The notes: a model not told the origin generated them from the sequence alone. A stretch of 64,000 nt of DNA from Akebia trifoliata (GCA_017979445.1 CM030717.1:13378086-13442085), one strand, 5' to 3'; positions 1-13,087 are shown, counted from the first letter of the stretch. A program made the numbers and translations.

Positions 1-34
1 TCTCTCTCTCTCACACACACGCACACACACATAC
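1..34. repeat. TC/AC dinucleotide microsatellite
   Basis: The window opens with a run of TC followed by AC repeats. It is a simple-sequence tract with no coding meaning. Confidence 0.9.
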
Positions 35-104
35 AAACATATTTTTTTCTTTGTTGATTGCGTATTGAGTTTCCTTCTAAATGATTTGCATTATATGTTT
101 ACAG

Positions 105-187
105 AGAACAGTGATAGCCAAGGTGAAACCCATAGTAGAAGAGACCGTACTAAAGTTTTTCATGGATTGGAAGAAAATATGAGATGA
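105..187 (+). CDS. possible terminal exon of an upstream gene
   Basis: A good acceptor (pyrimidine-rich tract, then TTTACAG ending at 104) precedes about 80 bases open in two frames. One frame reads a hydrophilic, Arg-rich tail ending at TGA 185-187 (…RDRTKVFHGLEENMR). The other reads an acidic/basic mix ending at TGA 180-182. The sequence after it is T-rich and looks like 3' UTR or intergenic DNA. I do not recognise the peptide in either frame and the rest of the gene would lie left of the window. It could equally be a chance acceptor. Confidence 0.2.
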
Positions 188-3124
188 TTAGAGTTTTTGG
201 AGATTGTTGAAATGCTTTCTTTTTTTTTTTTACAGTTTTTCAACTTAGATTTTAACATGTTTCAAGTATTTTTCTAGGTTCCATGTGAGAGAGTTGAACA
301 TAAGTCTCCAAAAATTCTTAGAGAATTTTTTTAGAATACCACTTAAATATTTCAATTACCAAGACATTTAGATTGGAGTTTATGTTTAATTCTTTCAATT
401 ATTGCTGCAGAAACTTTTCTTATTATATAAGTTGAAATTTAGGCATTTTAGTCTTTCTTCTCATGTTTGTTTAGAATTTTGAACTTATCTAAATTATATC
501 TTCAGCTTTGAATCTCAATTTTCAACTCAATTATTGAATATCTATATAAGAAACACTCAATACTTCCATGGGTTTAACTGCTAAATGGGTCAGATGTTGA
601 GACCTTCCTTCATTGTTCACTTTAATTTCAAATGAAGGCCAAAATGCTTTCTAGGAGAACTCCAATCTATACATCTCCAATCATGATGTTGACAGTTAAA
701 AAGCCAAATAATTGATTAGCCATTCAAAATTGTGTACCGAAGCAAGCTTCTAAACTAAGTGCTCTGTACTTCAACCAATGGTACCTTTGATTATTTAAGC
801 AAAACACAATCAATGATTTTTCATTGATTGCATTTTAAGTGTTTCATTCTTTTGATGTTCTTGTTTTTTCCCCTTTTAGATTGCTTTGATTTGGTAAGAT
901 TTACACATTGGCCTTCTATAGTTGTTGGCTAGGATCATCATTTATGTTGGGATAATTTCTAATATGTAACCAACTTTTATAGGGCTATAATAGTGTAAAA
1001 AGCATCCATAGTGCTGCTAGTGAAAATTGAACTGCAAATGATTGATGGATGACGAAGATCATCCTAACAACTGTTGTAAGCTATGAAGTTTTTCAGAAAG
1101 GTCATAATCAGAAATTGTTTGTATAAGCATAGAAACCTTAGTCCAAGCAATTCTCCAATAAATTTAGAGATATATGTAAATCAACACAGAAAGGATGGAT
1201 ATAAATTCCAATTTCTGGCCCTGTTGTATAAATGTTATTAACGAAATCGTCTATTTTTTATTTTTGATAAAATGGCTGGCCATACTGACATTCTAAACAG
1301 TTGCATTAACTACCTCACCTATATGCCTGTCCAAAAAATCCTTATGGAGTTGTAAAGGGGAAGATCAATACTTACATGACTGGCACTATTATAATCTCAA
1401 GATATGGAGATATGGGTTCTCAAATCAATTCCAATGTTATGGCATTTTTACTTTGTGGTATTTGCTTTCTTAATGTAGGTCAATTTGTCACTCTCCCATT
1501 CCTCTCTTTGTTTTTGTTTTGATAGAAGACTAGTACTCTTTCTTCCTCTTGTAGACCAAGATGAAACTAGATGAAGAGCAAGCAAAGGAGGAATGACTTG
1601 GATGTTTATTTTTTTTACCGAGCTTTGAAAGTATTAGTGAATGTTTTCTTCAATAGATTAGGTGAGAAGATTATCTTTTATTAAAAATAATGAGGAACAA
1701 TGTTTGCTATTGATTTGAAGAAACTATGTGGTATTTCATTTGAATCTTGTTATGGGGATCCCAAATTCTGCAATTCTAGTAAACTAAGTATATCTCATAA
1801 ATTGTTACTTATATTTATTATTTCTTCCTTGTATTATCTGCATTTGATCCTCTGTCATAAGAACCCATAATTTTTTCTTTTTCTTTTCGGTTCAAAGTTT
1901 TGTTGATCTAAGGATGACAGATCTTTCTCTAGTGTTACCAACTACACAAATTGATGAAGACTGGACTGACTTTTTGTCTACATGAATTATTTGTTGAGTG
2001 TCTGACAAAGCACAAGCCATGACTTTATATGTATGATGAATGTTGCAGACCAAGGGCAAAGGCAGACAGATATGGGTTTTATTCAGAGGACAGGGATTGT
2101 AGAAGTAGAAGGTGGATTGTCTTGCGGGAAATCACCTAGGTTTGTGTACCATCATCATCTCTATGTCTTTCATCCATCATCATAACGTGCAAATAACATT
2201 GGGTCATCTCACCATTTGAATATGCATCAAAACTCACACACATAGAAACAACATTTGTACGTGTGCAGCACACGTTCATACGTGCCTTGGGTATTGTAGT
2301 TTGGAGGGGTTGATTTATATATTAATGACGTAGATAATGATGATAAGATAGGTATTTAATATTATTTACTTATTTTCTCTTATCCTGTCTTTGACTTGTG
2401 CAGGTTGTTGAGCTCGATTTTTTGTATCCAAGTGAGGGAATCCACAAATGTTTGGATGGCGGTTACCGTATAACATCAATAAAATAGTAAGCTTATTGAA
2501 TATTTTGAGGTAAGCCCACATTTTTTTACATGAAAAATATATAGCTATCATATCATACATAATATTAAACAAGTAAACTTTTAAGGATATTGACACTACC
2601 AATGCTCTCTATGTTTATCAATTCTTCCATTCATCCAATCAACCACATTAGAAGAGGTCTAGTCCAGTGGAGACCTCATCAATATAAGAATCAAGTGCCA
2701 TTTGAATATCCCAAAGAACTTCCCACAGTTTCACCAAGGAGGGTATGCCCATAGTACAGAATATGAACTTTCAAAAAAATTCATGAACTTTCTATTAGAC
2801 CAAGTTCACAAAAAATCTCATGAACTTTCAGAAAATTCATGCAGAATATTGCTTTTTAGTTTCAGCATTCTGTGCAGAATTAATTAACTTGTTACTATGA
2901 AAACTACCATTCCTTTTTGTTAATATAGTCTTGATTCTTGAATAAAGATGTTAGTTTAAACTATAAACATGTACAGTTCTTTGGTGATTTACTTATGTAT
3001 TAGTGCGGGATTAATAAAAGTTAGTGTGGCAATAGCAGCTCTCTTATATTATTTATTTTAAAGTTTTCAATCTGTACAGGTTGGAAGACACAGGTTAAAT
3101 GTATATATATATATATATAAATTA
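188..3124. other. AT-rich region without a recognisable gene
   Basis: No ORF here has family resemblance. The short minus-strand ORF at 2366-2602 and plus-strand ORF at 2702-2887 have random-looking composition. A spliced-looking segment near 2047-2140 (after a TTGCAG) is open in two frames but matches nothing I know. Near 3010-3050 is a sequence resembling one end of the MITE at 56134-56460 (it ends in GCAGCTCTCTT). A short TA microsatellite lies at about 3100-3118. Confidence 0.5.
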
Positions 3125-3606
3125 CAGCAGTGGATACAAATTCCGTCTTTATATATTATTTTTGAAGGATATATAATATTTAAAAAAAAAAAAAAAAAAA
3201 AGCGTATAGTAGCGGATTTTAATATCCGCCGCTATACGTGTTATATATATATATATATATATATATATTTAAATGACCTATTGCAGTGGATCTTAATATC
3301 CGCCGCTATATGTATTATATTGTATTTATTAAAAATTGACCTATTGCAGCGGATCTTAATATCCGTTGCTATATGTATTATATTTTATTTGTTAAAAATT
3401 CAACCTATTGCAGCGGATATTAATATTCGTCGCTAAAGGTACTACCTGCAACAACGGAATACATTATCCGCTGCTATAGTTAGCGACGGAGAAAACAACG
3501 ACGGATCTTTGGTTCCGCTGCTCATCGCCGCAATAGTTTTTACCGACGGAAAAATTACTTTGTAGCGACGAAAAAATCCGTCGCTGTAAATCAAAAATGT
3601 TGTGTG
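3125..3606. mobile_element. CACTA (En/Spm)-like subterminal repeat array, element remnant
   Basis: At least four near-identical palindromic units built on GCGGAT-TTAATATCCGCCGC recur at about 3208, 3282, 3346 and 3409 (spacing about 63-74 bp). They are followed by shorter, more diverged units with the GCGACGGA / TCCGTCGC core at 3450-3590. Arrays of short inverted motifs near the ends are typical of plant CACTA transposons, where the transposase binds. The array stops at about 3600, directly against gypsy coding sequence. The expected CACTA-type terminus is not clean there (TTGTGTG rather than TTGTAGTG), so either the terminus has mutated or this is only a piece. No transposase is present. 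Confidence 0.5.
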
Positions 3607-5672
3607 AATTGGGAGAAGTGCCATTTCATGGTGCAAGAAGGAATTACCCTCGGCCATCGAGTATCAAGTAAGGGAATTGAGGTGGATAGAGCAAAGATTG
3701 ACACTATTGAAAAACTACCACCACCATCTTCCGTCAAGGGCGTTCGAAGCTTTCTTGGGCACGCTGGATTCTACCGACGTTTTATTAAAGACTTCTCAAA
3801 AATCTCTAAATCGCTTTGTAGTTTGTTGGAAAAAGAAGTGATTTTCAAATTTGATGAAAAGTGTCTTGAGGCATTTCAGATCTTGAAATCGAGATTAGTG
3901 TCAGCACCCATCATTGTTGCCCTAGATTGGAATCTCCCGTTTGAGCTTATGTGTGATGCTAGCGATTTTGCTGTTGGCGCGATTCTAGGCCAACGAAAAA
4001 ATCAAAATTTTCATACTATATATTATGCTAGCAAGACATTAAATGATGCACAGTTGAATTATGCCACTACTGAAAATGAGTTACTAGCAATTGTGTTTGC
4101 ATTTGATAAATTTCGTGCATATATCATCGGAACAAAGGTGATTGTTTTTACTGATCATGCTGCTATAAAGTATTTAATTGCTAAGAAAGATGCAAAGTCT
4201 CGACTTATCCGGTGGGTTCTCTTATTACAAGAGTTTGACTTAGAGATTCGGGACAAAAAGGGAACTGAAAACCAAGTGGCAGATCATCTCTCAAGGCTAG
4301 AAAATGGAGGGAAAGTTAATGATGAGACTATGATCAATGAGTCTTTCCCAGATGAACAATTATTTGCTTGTGATCAAAAGAACTTGCCTTGGTATGCAGA
4401 TTATGTGAATTTCATCGTCAGCAAAGTGTTCCCTCCTAAGTTAAGCTCTCAATAAAAGAAATTTTTTTTGCATGATGTCAAGTATTACGTTTGGGACGAG
4501 CCCTTCTTGTTCAAGCAATGTGCTGATCAAATTATAAGGAGGTGTATTCCTAAAGAAGAAATTGAAGACATACTTCGACATTGTCATTCATCTAAATATG
4601 GAGGCCATTTTGGGGGAGAGAGAACCGCAGCCAAGGTACTACAATCAGATTTCTATTGGCCTACAGTATTTAAAGATGCGTATTTCTTTGTCTCAAGGTG
4701 TGATCGATGCCAAAGGGTTGGTAATATTTCAAAGAGACATGAGATGCCACTCAATAACATTTTGGAGGTGGAGATCTTTGATGTGTGGGGAATTGATTTT
4801 ATGGGCCCCTTCATCTCTTCCTATAATAATCTCTACATTCTAGTGGCAGTCGATTATGTCTCAAAATGGGTAGAAGCGACTGCATTGCCCACGAATGATG
4901 CTAAGGTGGTACTGAATTTTTTGAGGAAGAACACCTTTACCCGTTATGGCACTCCTCGGGCAATAATTAGCGATGAAGGCACTCACTTCTGCAATAAATA
5001 TTTTGAAACCCTTCTAACTAGATATGGGGTAACTCATAAGATCGCTACGACCTACTATCCGCAAACTAGTGGTCAAGTAGAGATTTCGAATAGGGAAATT
5101 AAGCGGATTCTGGAGAAGACTGTGAGCCCATCTCGTAAGGATTAGTCCAAACGATTAGACGACGCATTATGGACTTATCGAACTGCCCACAAAACACCAA
5201 TTGGAATGTCACCTTACCGGTTGGTTTTTGGCAAAATGTGTCATCTCCCGGTCGAACTAGAACACAAGGCATTTTGGGCAATAAAGAACTTGAATTTTGA
5301 TTTAAGAGCCGCAGGTGAAAAACGTCTTCTACAACTCAATGAGATGGATGAGTTCCATCTCCAAGCCTACGAGAATGCCAAGATGTATAAAGAGCAAACC
5401 AAAAGATAGCATGACAAGAAGATATTGGAGAGACATTTTGAGCCAGGACAACGTGTCCTCTTATTCAATTCTCGTTTGAAACTTTTTCTGGGTAAGCTCA
5501 AATCAAGATGGTCGAGGCCATTTATTGTGATTAAAACATATCCACATAGAGCTGTTGAGGTCCAGATGAAATCACGAAGGACATTTTCAAGGTAAATGGG
5601 CAACGTCTCAAGCATTACTAGGGTGGTGAAATTGATCGTCAGAAATCCACCATCACTCTAGCAAACCCGGTG
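3604..5672 (+). pseudogene. Ty3/gypsy pol remnant (RT end, RNase H, integrase), Athila/Tat type
   Basis: The frame opens inside the reverse transcriptase (NWEKCHFMV, the usual C-terminal part), so gag, protease and the RT catalytic core are missing. RNase H follows, with its acidic residues visible ([24 protein letters not shown]). The integrase has an HHCC zinc finger ([10 protein letters not shown] … CDRC at about 4576-4716) and all three catalytic acids (GIDFMGP, ISDEGTH, SGQVE). Three in-frame stops (4453, 5143 and 5407) and a frameshift near 5560 break the reading, after which the integrase tail runs to about 5672. The element is therefore dead. The lineage is inferred from RT/RNase H wording and from the long 3' non-coding region before the LTR, which Athila and Tat elements share. 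Confidence 0.9.
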
Positions 5673-8406
5673 TGACTTCAGAGAAAGTCAAGCTGAAGAC
5701 TTTAAAACAAGTGCTTCTTGGGAGGCAACCCAAGCATTCTAAACTCTCTCTTCATTTATTTTGATTTTCATTATTTTCTTTGTAATTTCAAAAAAAAAAA
5801 AAAAACAAATTTAATTAGTTTGCTTTTATCATAATTTTTATAATTTTTCTTAATTCTATTTAATTATGTTTTGTTGAAACATGTTGGGAGTCTTTAAGCA
5901 ATTCAAGGGCATTGGTAATATGATGCAAGGCTGTGGAAGTACAAATTGAAGAAGCCATGGCATCTATTCATTTACAACCGTGGCATCTAAACCAGACAGT
6001 AGGTTCTAATCTCACAGTTCGAAGAGGTCATGTCTTAACTGTTCCTAGGCTAAGGCACAAGTCCGTGACAGAACTGATCAGAAATATTCTACCAGGCCTT
6101 GGCCCATACGCGTACCCATATAGAAAAGGGTTACACTCACCCTAATATTTTGAATGTTACACAATTTCACAACCAACCTTCTCTTCGTGCCTAAACGACA
6201 GAAAACTTTTCATCTATCTCCCTCTTCTCCAGTATTATTCTTATATCTCCCTCTCAAAATTCAAAGGTGGCTAAAGAGATATCAAATCCGTGAGCACGAT
6301 TTCACCAAATTTCAACGGATCTTCCAAGTACTTTCTTTGTCGATTTGATCAAATCAAGTGAAGCACTATTAGATTTTATTTGTAAGTCTTACATTCAATT
6401 AACCTATTTGGCATATTGTGAATAAATATTTGATTATTTAGATTGAAAAATTTGAGTTTTGATTGCACTTGTGGTTGTTTGGGAGTATTTGATGGATTTA
6501 ATTGGTGATTGATGCTGAGTGATTGATGTTGGAATGGGTGTGTCGATTGTTTGATTGGTGGAGTACTATGTGCTGCAATATGTACGATCTTTTGTGACAG
6601 TATCTGGTATTACTAAATTTTGGGGAGATCATAAAATTTTTGTGCATACCAGGTGTTTGTGAAAAGATCAATGACAATGAGAGAGGTTGGGAAGGTTCAG
6701 TTGTTGAAATTTTTGGGGATTGTTTGATATACATGGTGCTTGCTAGATATAATTGAGTGCAGTTGTGATACTTGTCATTTCGGTCGTTGGTGATTGGGTT
6801 ACGATTACTTGTTGTTGGAGTCATGATTTTTGGCCAGCGGTTGTGAAAAGTAACAGAACACGAACTTCACCATTTCATCACTACCGCCAGGACTGAATGA
6901 CAATAGCAATGAAGATGATGCAGATGATGCTGATGACTTCTAGCGGTCAATAAATATTTCAGGGAAGTTCTTTAACCTACTTTTGATTCTAATTGTTTAC
7001 ATTGGGGACAATACAATAATTAAGTTTGGGGGTGGGAGTAGTATTTTTCTAAAAATTTGTTTGATTTTTGTGTTTGCTTTAATGTGTTTATGTTTAGGCT
7101 TTGGCATGTTTAAGTCAGTTAAAAAAATATATTTGTGTTTTGTGATGATTTTGATTGAGTATAGACATGGTTCTTGAAAAATGATGGAGGTTGAACTTAT
7201 ATATGTGCTTAACTCTAATGAAATTCAGTCTTGTTTTGAACTCTTTTACATTGAGCTTATAATCTTGATGCACTTGGTTGTTTGATACACTTGGAGAATG
7301 TTTATGCTTTTGAGAGTGATCCATGATCTCAATGAACTCTAGAACTTATTTGATTGTTACTCGAGGCAAAATCCTAGGTTGCACTTGATTAGGGACATGA
7401 TTTAGGTCATTCTTGGATCGGTTGAGCCTTTTAAGCTTACCTATGTTAATTTTATCATTAGTCTTCCCCATTAAGCCGTGTTTCCCATTTTCTTTGGCAC
7501 CCGCAATTCTAACCATGCCTTTTTATCTAATTTTTTTAAATTTTGACCCATCACCTCTTAGGCATATTGATTGTTACTGGATAATTTTGAGCTATGCAAA
7601 CAAAGGTTGAAGGTGAAGTTTCGGGAATGTGAAAGGCAAAGTTTCAAGAATATTTAGTTGAGGGTTCGGAAAGTACTTATGTTGAAAGAAAAGAAAAAGA
7701 AAAAAATTCTTATTACTCCATCCCTTCTTGTTAAAGAATGCATTGAATCAGATAAGTTTGGGGGTGCAGTGGGCTATAAAAAAAAAAGTATGAAAAAAAA
7801 ATTGTTGAAAAAAAAATGGTGAATAAAAGGTAGGAAATGAAGTGAAATAAGATTGAGAATGTTGAGTGACTTTTTATTGAAATCTAAGCTTGCGCTCTGT
7901 GAGAATCCTAAGAGATTGATGTGTTTAAGGGGTGATCTGAGCTACAAAATCTCCTTTTATCCTACCTTTAACCCAACCACACATTACAAGTTTAATAAAA
8001 GTCTTATTGATTCTTGATTGAGTGACGACCTACATTAGTGGAGAATAGCATGAAAAGTAAGCGTATAGAGTTCATCAATGTCAATATCTAGAGATCACCT
8101 GTGTTTACTCTTGATTGCATAAACTGATTTGAGTTGAAAACTGATTAAGTGATAAGGAGTTGTTTGCACATATGTAGGGGGTTCAAGGTGAGGTTGAATG
8201 ACATTTGGGTTAAAAATCTAGATTGTTTCAATTTCTAAAGTTTTCTTTTGAATTGTGAAATTTGCATAATCTTTGAGGCAATTGTGGAGAATCAAGCTAG
8301 TATCATCACTTATGTTTTCTTTGTTTTAGATTTCTTTCCCTTAGTTAGGTTTTTCTTTATTTTTGTTTTGTTCGAGGACTAGCAAAATGTTAAGTTTGAA
8401 GGTATT
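5673..8406 (+). other. 3' internal region of the gypsy element, with purine-rich motifs
   Basis: About 2.7 kb lie between the end of pol and the LTR. The start carries the GCTTCTTGGGAGGCAACCCA motif common just after pol in plant gypsy elements. A G-rich motif (TTTGGGGGTG) occurs near 7024 and 7756, and a decayed relative (AAGTTTGAAGGTATT) lies next to the LTR at 8407, where the polypurine primer should be. Athila elements can carry an env-like ORF in this slot. I see none, only short ORFs of random composition. Confidence 0.6.
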
Positions 8407-9737
8407 TGATGAGTAGGTTTTATACTTGCGAATTAACACTTTTAAATATAATATTTTGTTAATTTTAGAGTTTTTTAATTTTTTTTATTTAAGTTTAGTT
8501 TGTTTTATACTTTTTATATGATTGTATGTTTTTATTTGGTTTTTATGCTTATTTTGCAGTTTATGAACAATATGGAGCATTAGGATATTTGTCAACGTTT
8601 AGGAGAAATTCTAGATCCAAATTGGTTCACTCTCGGAAGAAGGAAGCTAAACATATAAGCTAAAAAGTCTTCAAGCCGCAGCTTGATAGAAAACGAGGCC
8701 GCGGCGGGAATTCAAGAATTGCATAACAGAAATATAAAAAGACAAGTCGCGGCATGACATGTTTTGAGGTCATGGTCTGCTTACGTTTCCAAATTTACAC
8801 GTTAATTTTTGGGGCCGAATTAGAGACGGATTTTGGGACTCTTAAACCCTAATGACTCCATACTTATAAATAAGAACGATTAAGCCTTATTCTGCCAACG
8901 GAAGTTTTGGATTTTTCTGGAGGGGAAGATTGAGAAGAATGACGGGAATTGGAGTTCAGCTCTTGAGTTTTATCTTCCTTAACTTTAATTCTTCTTTTAA
9001 CTTTGTAATCTAAGAATGGTTGAATACTTTTGTCATTTTTTTTTCTTTTCAATGATGAACTAATTTCTATTCTAGGGTTATAATGGAACCCATTCATGAT
9101 ATTTGATTAGTTTTATTTCTTTCTTCTCTGATTCCACATGTGATTGTTTATTATATCCTATGTTTAATGTGATTTAATTAACTGGCCATTAATTGAATTG
9201 AATCGGTGGACCTTAATAATATCGACAGAGTTGTTTTATGTTCATGACCTCGATAAAATAACATATGCTAATTTGAGATAGACATATACTCACGTTGCAT
9301 GTGCATCCCTTATGAGAGCTTATTCTTAATGAATTCTTCTTGATTTAATTCTCATAGACATATAGGAAGTTAGTTTAGAAGGGTATTTTTACATGACCAT
9401 CGACAGAGGCTTGTAGAGAATTTAGTGCTCTTGGGTGACAATTATAGTGGATTAATTTATCATAGAAGTAAAGATAATTTAATCAAGTGGATTGTTTGGG
9501 AGAAATTATAAACCTAGATTTTATCACTCATTGATTTTAAATCTACAAATTTATTCTCTCCGTTATTTTTCTTGTTTATTTTTAAATCATATTTTTACTT
9601 TTATTTGGATAAAATTAGAGTGAGATAAATTGGTAATTAGCAATAGATTGATATTTAGCTTCCGTGGGAATGATACTTTCTTATCACTTTATTACTTGTT
9701 TCGATACGTATACTTGCGTGCGTAAATTTAGACAACA
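8407..9737 (+). repeat. 3' LTR of the gypsy element
   Basis: About 1.33 kb, starting TGATGAG directly after the decayed polypurine tract and ending TTTAGACAACA, giving the expected TG…CA borders. The interior is AT-rich and non-coding. The matching 5' LTR is not in the window, so the borders rest on position and terminal dinucleotides rather than on comparison of two copies. Confidence 0.6.
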
Positions 9738-10202
9738 CTAAGTAAGATGCAAAGGCATCAAAACAGGGACCCTAAACAAGCCTCTCACGTAGATCATCAA
9801 TCTCAATCCTCAAGACGAAAGACTCTTTACTCATCAAGGACTCAAGTTGAGTTATCTAGGTCTTCAGTTTATTCTCATAACGTAGTCAAAGCATCTCAAT
9901 TCTCTTGTGAGACACCCTTATTTCTTCCAATTGATCACGGTGGTAAAAAAAGTGGGTACAAGAGGACCTTACTCAGACCGAAGGCATAACACTAGCCCTC
10001 TGGAAAATCTGTTGTTAGATCCAAAATCGATAGTTCAAAAATGAGTAGCTAGGAAATACGGGGTGGTCGAAAACCATCGCATACTTCTAAGATTTCTTTA
10101 GCTGATCACGCAATTGCCATGAAAAAAGAGAATGAGAAAAGGACCCAACCAGCTCACCAAAATCCTTGTGAGTTACTATGCCTTATTTTTCGCCAACTTT
10201 CC
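9738..10202. other. no confident gene; part of a second gypsy-like element
   Basis: A short plus-strand ORF (9747-9989) rich in Ser, Gln and Arg has no recognisable domain. Given the antisense ORF to the right and the LTR at 11575, this stretch most likely belongs to the 3' internal part of another LTR retroelement. Confidence 0.4.
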
Positions 10203-11045
10203 TCACACACAAAGAAGGATGTAATGAGTAATACTCATCAAACCGATCAATATGGCAAAACAACTCCTTGAAAAGGAAAGGACAATACGCCCCCAGTCCA
10301 GAGTCGACCACAAAAACCACATGCTCAGCCTATGCAGCTTGCCAACCTCAACAGTTAGAATAAAAAGAGCCCCGATCAAATTCGTTATCTCCTCAAGGGG
10401 AAGCATATGAAGAAAATTGCATTCCCCTCCTTCAAAATCCTGATGATGGTGACAAAATCCGATGGCCAAATGCTAATCTCCGTCTCTAGCATATGAAAAA
10501 TATGTGTAGCAAGAAACCACCGCTCCACCATTGCCAATAAGATCGGTCGGTCCGATCTGAAGTACGGGATTCGCAAAAAAGCTCCAAACCTAGCCCAGGT
10601 AAACTATCCCTTCAAATCCTTAGTAAATAGGGCATACTCCATCATGAAGCTACTCAAGCTGCCTCTAAAGTTACTCGATGGATAAAGAGTCGACACATCC
10701 AAGCAATCGTAATAAACGTAAAACAAAACATATGGATATGCAATAGAGGCTTCTGAAATAGCAAACAAAGCGAAAGCATAAAAAGAAACCTACCATGACA
10801 AGCAAGCATGCATACGATAAAGTTATTTTTTTTGAAAAAATAAACACAAGATAAAAACACGAAAAGAAAGAACTTGTGTTCATCATGCTATGTTTGAAAC
10901 AAGTGGACATACAATAAAGGAAAGATGAACCAACCTTTACCCGAAAGAAATCTGAAAAATGCAACAAATACTCGAAGTCCGGATCACCATGCCCGTCAAA
11001 TCCTTCCACCTGCTCAAGACTAGTATAAGAATCAACTCTGACAGC
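10203..11045 (-). pseudogene. degenerate plant mobile domain (PMD) ORF, antisense inside a gypsy element
   Basis: Read on the minus strand, a probable first exon lies at 10941-11045 (…GDPDFEYLLHFSDFFR, then a GTAAAG donor). An intron ends at an ACTTTAG acceptor near 10670, and the next exon reads EYALFTKDLKG, stop, FTWARFGAFLRIPYF, then LAMVERWFLATHIFHMLE. The arrangement of an IPY segment, a VERW segment and THIFH matches the plant mobile domain (aminotransferase-like) family. The reading then shifts frame near 10430-10460 and continues in a related way (KLHRLSMWFLW … VLSFS) to about 10203. The stop and frameshift mark it as broken. PMD proteins occur both as host genes and inside plant TEs. 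Tat-lineage gypsy elements are known to carry extra antisense ORFs between pol and the 3' LTR, which is the position seen here. The assignment is by eye and the family match is moderate. Confidence 0.5.
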
Positions 11046-11574
11046 CCAAGATCACAACAAAAGCAAGAAGAAACAGAGAAGAAAGGAAACTGAAATGAAA
11101 TGGCAAGGTGATGCATTGGCGCACAATGTTTGAATTTTAAAATGTTCTGGTCCGTACATGATAAACGGAGGACTAATAAAAAATGGAATATAGTCTATGC
11201 GGGATAAATGGACTAAAACAATGTCACACAATCTATACTCCATCAATAGGCCAAAAACAAAATAAAAAACCTGAAAATAAAATAGCATTTTTTCAAAAGC
11301 CAAATTAAAATTGCCCAAAGACTCGTTAGAAAACTCTCGTTTTAAAAAAATTTCACCAAACTATCACAAATCCAAGACCTCAAATGAACTCTGTGACACG
11401 AGGTCAAGGAATTCAAAAGGCTAACCCTGTTAGACCCCGTGCTTGGGTAGCCATTTCTTGTCGTCCTTCAAACTAATACGATGTTTTCAAAACTTGTTCA
11501 AGCAAAATCCTTAGGCTCGTACAAATAAGGGTTTCATCTATTTTTTGCACGTAACTCCTACAAAGAGGGACAGT
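11046..11574. other. internal region leading to a polypurine tract
   Basis: No coding signal was recognised. Minus-strand ORF 11052-11318 is Phe-rich with random-looking composition. The stretch ends in AAAGAGGGACAG (about 11562-11573), a good polypurine tract immediately before an LTR-like start. Confidence 0.5.
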
Positions 11575-12995
11575 TGTAGACACCCAAATTTGGATGGGCC
11601 CCCCGTGCAAAGTACAAAAGTCCACAAAATTTGGAATGGATCCCAAGGCCCAAATCCTCAAAAAATTCAATTATCTTTACAATTAATAGTCTAGGACGCC
11701 CCTCTTACTTGGACCATGGGCTAAGAACCTCACTTCTCCACCCTCACTACCTCACTTCTCAACCCAACCCAATCCTACCCTAATCAAATCCAACCCAACT
11801 TCTAAGCCCATTGGACCTAAAACCCAACCAAAAACCATCACCACCACACCTCTCAAACCCAACCCTAATAAAATTCAATTCAACCCAAACCCATAAGATC
11901 CAAGCCCAACCCAACACCCCCATCACCTTTTTCTAAAAAGCTAACATATCCACATCTCACTCATACCTATGTCATAACATCCCCCATCATTTTCTTCAAA
12001 TATCTCATCACAAGCCACCTCCACACCCATTCTCCCTAATTAAGTCACCTAACACACACATCCCACACCTATTTGACACATGTCACCATCTCCTCCACCC
12101 TCCCAAAAAATTCAACAATCGATCTCTTACACCCCTACATACTTTTAACCAAACCTCACAACATTCAACTCATCTAATATTCAACGCAAATAGGTTGAAA
12201 GATCCAACCATTTGGGCCACAAACAACCCACTTATACCTCTTTTACAAATTCTTTCTACCACCCTCAATTTACACACACACCATCTCACAAACCTCATAC
12301 CATTCTACCCATTTTCACCTTTTCATCCCATTTTACCCCTAAAATCCTATAACATCCCCCCCCCCCCCCCATTTTCAACACAATATTTCCCAAGTCTTGA
12401 AAATCTCTATCAAGCTTCATTCTCAACTCTCAACTTTCTCACAACATCTACTATACAAATACATCAAGACTATGACCAAAAAGTCCATTTTTTAGCCTCA
12501 AGATGAGATGAAAACCCTCATCTATCTTTGATGGATAGGGCTCTGGCCCTGTCAAAAAGGTAGAAGTTGAAAAATCTTTTCAAAAAAAATATTTCAAAAA
12601 TCCCTACACTAGCGCACACACCACAAAATATTTTTTGGACTTATGAAAGTAGGCCCTTAACTAAAGAGTGTACATTCTTCAAACATGTTCAAAGGTACGA
12701 ATCATAATAAGGCCTCCTTTCCCAATAAGGAAACCCTCTTTGGTTTAAACTGAAATCAAAGTCTCTTGCACTCGAGGGCACAAAATTGGTTTTTTCAATT
12801 TTTTTACATTTTTCAAAATAAATCGAATATGAGTTTACCACTAATGGTGGAGGGAGTAAGGTGCTTAACACCTTTCTTACCCCCTAATATAGACCCCCTT
12901 ACCTAGATCTAAGATGGTCCAATGGACCTTATCTGTACGAGAGTCACTAACAAAAAATGACCTTTCAAAAATAATTTTTTGGGTGACCATTTACA
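11575..12995 (+). repeat. gypsy LTR (3' LTR of the PMD-carrying element)
   Basis: It begins TGTAGACACCCAAATTTGG, a start shared by many plant Ty3/gypsy LTRs, and sits right after a polypurine tract. The interior is C-rich on the plus strand and non-coding, with a C homopolymer near 12355-12370. The right border is approximate: TTTACA at about 12990-12995 gives the expected CA end, but no second LTR is available to confirm it. Confidence 0.5.
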
Positions 12996-13087
12996 CCCTT
13001 TTTAAAAAAAGAATTATGATGACTCCAAACCCAAGTAAGAGAAATCTTTAGACTAAAAAATCTCATGTTTATAACAATCAACAGCTA

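Noticed and set aside
2047..2140. Exon-like segment after TTGCAG, open in two frames
   Set aside because: Neither frame resembles a known protein, there is no consistent partner exon, and one frame stops right at the supposed donor.
3604..5672. Functional gypsy pol gene
   Set aside because: Three in-frame stops, a frameshift and loss of everything before the RT C-terminus.
10654..11009. Phe/Cys-rich minus-strand ORFs resembling membrane proteins
   Set aside because: They cover the proposed intron of the PMD-like ORF; hydrophobicity follows from T-rich sequence.
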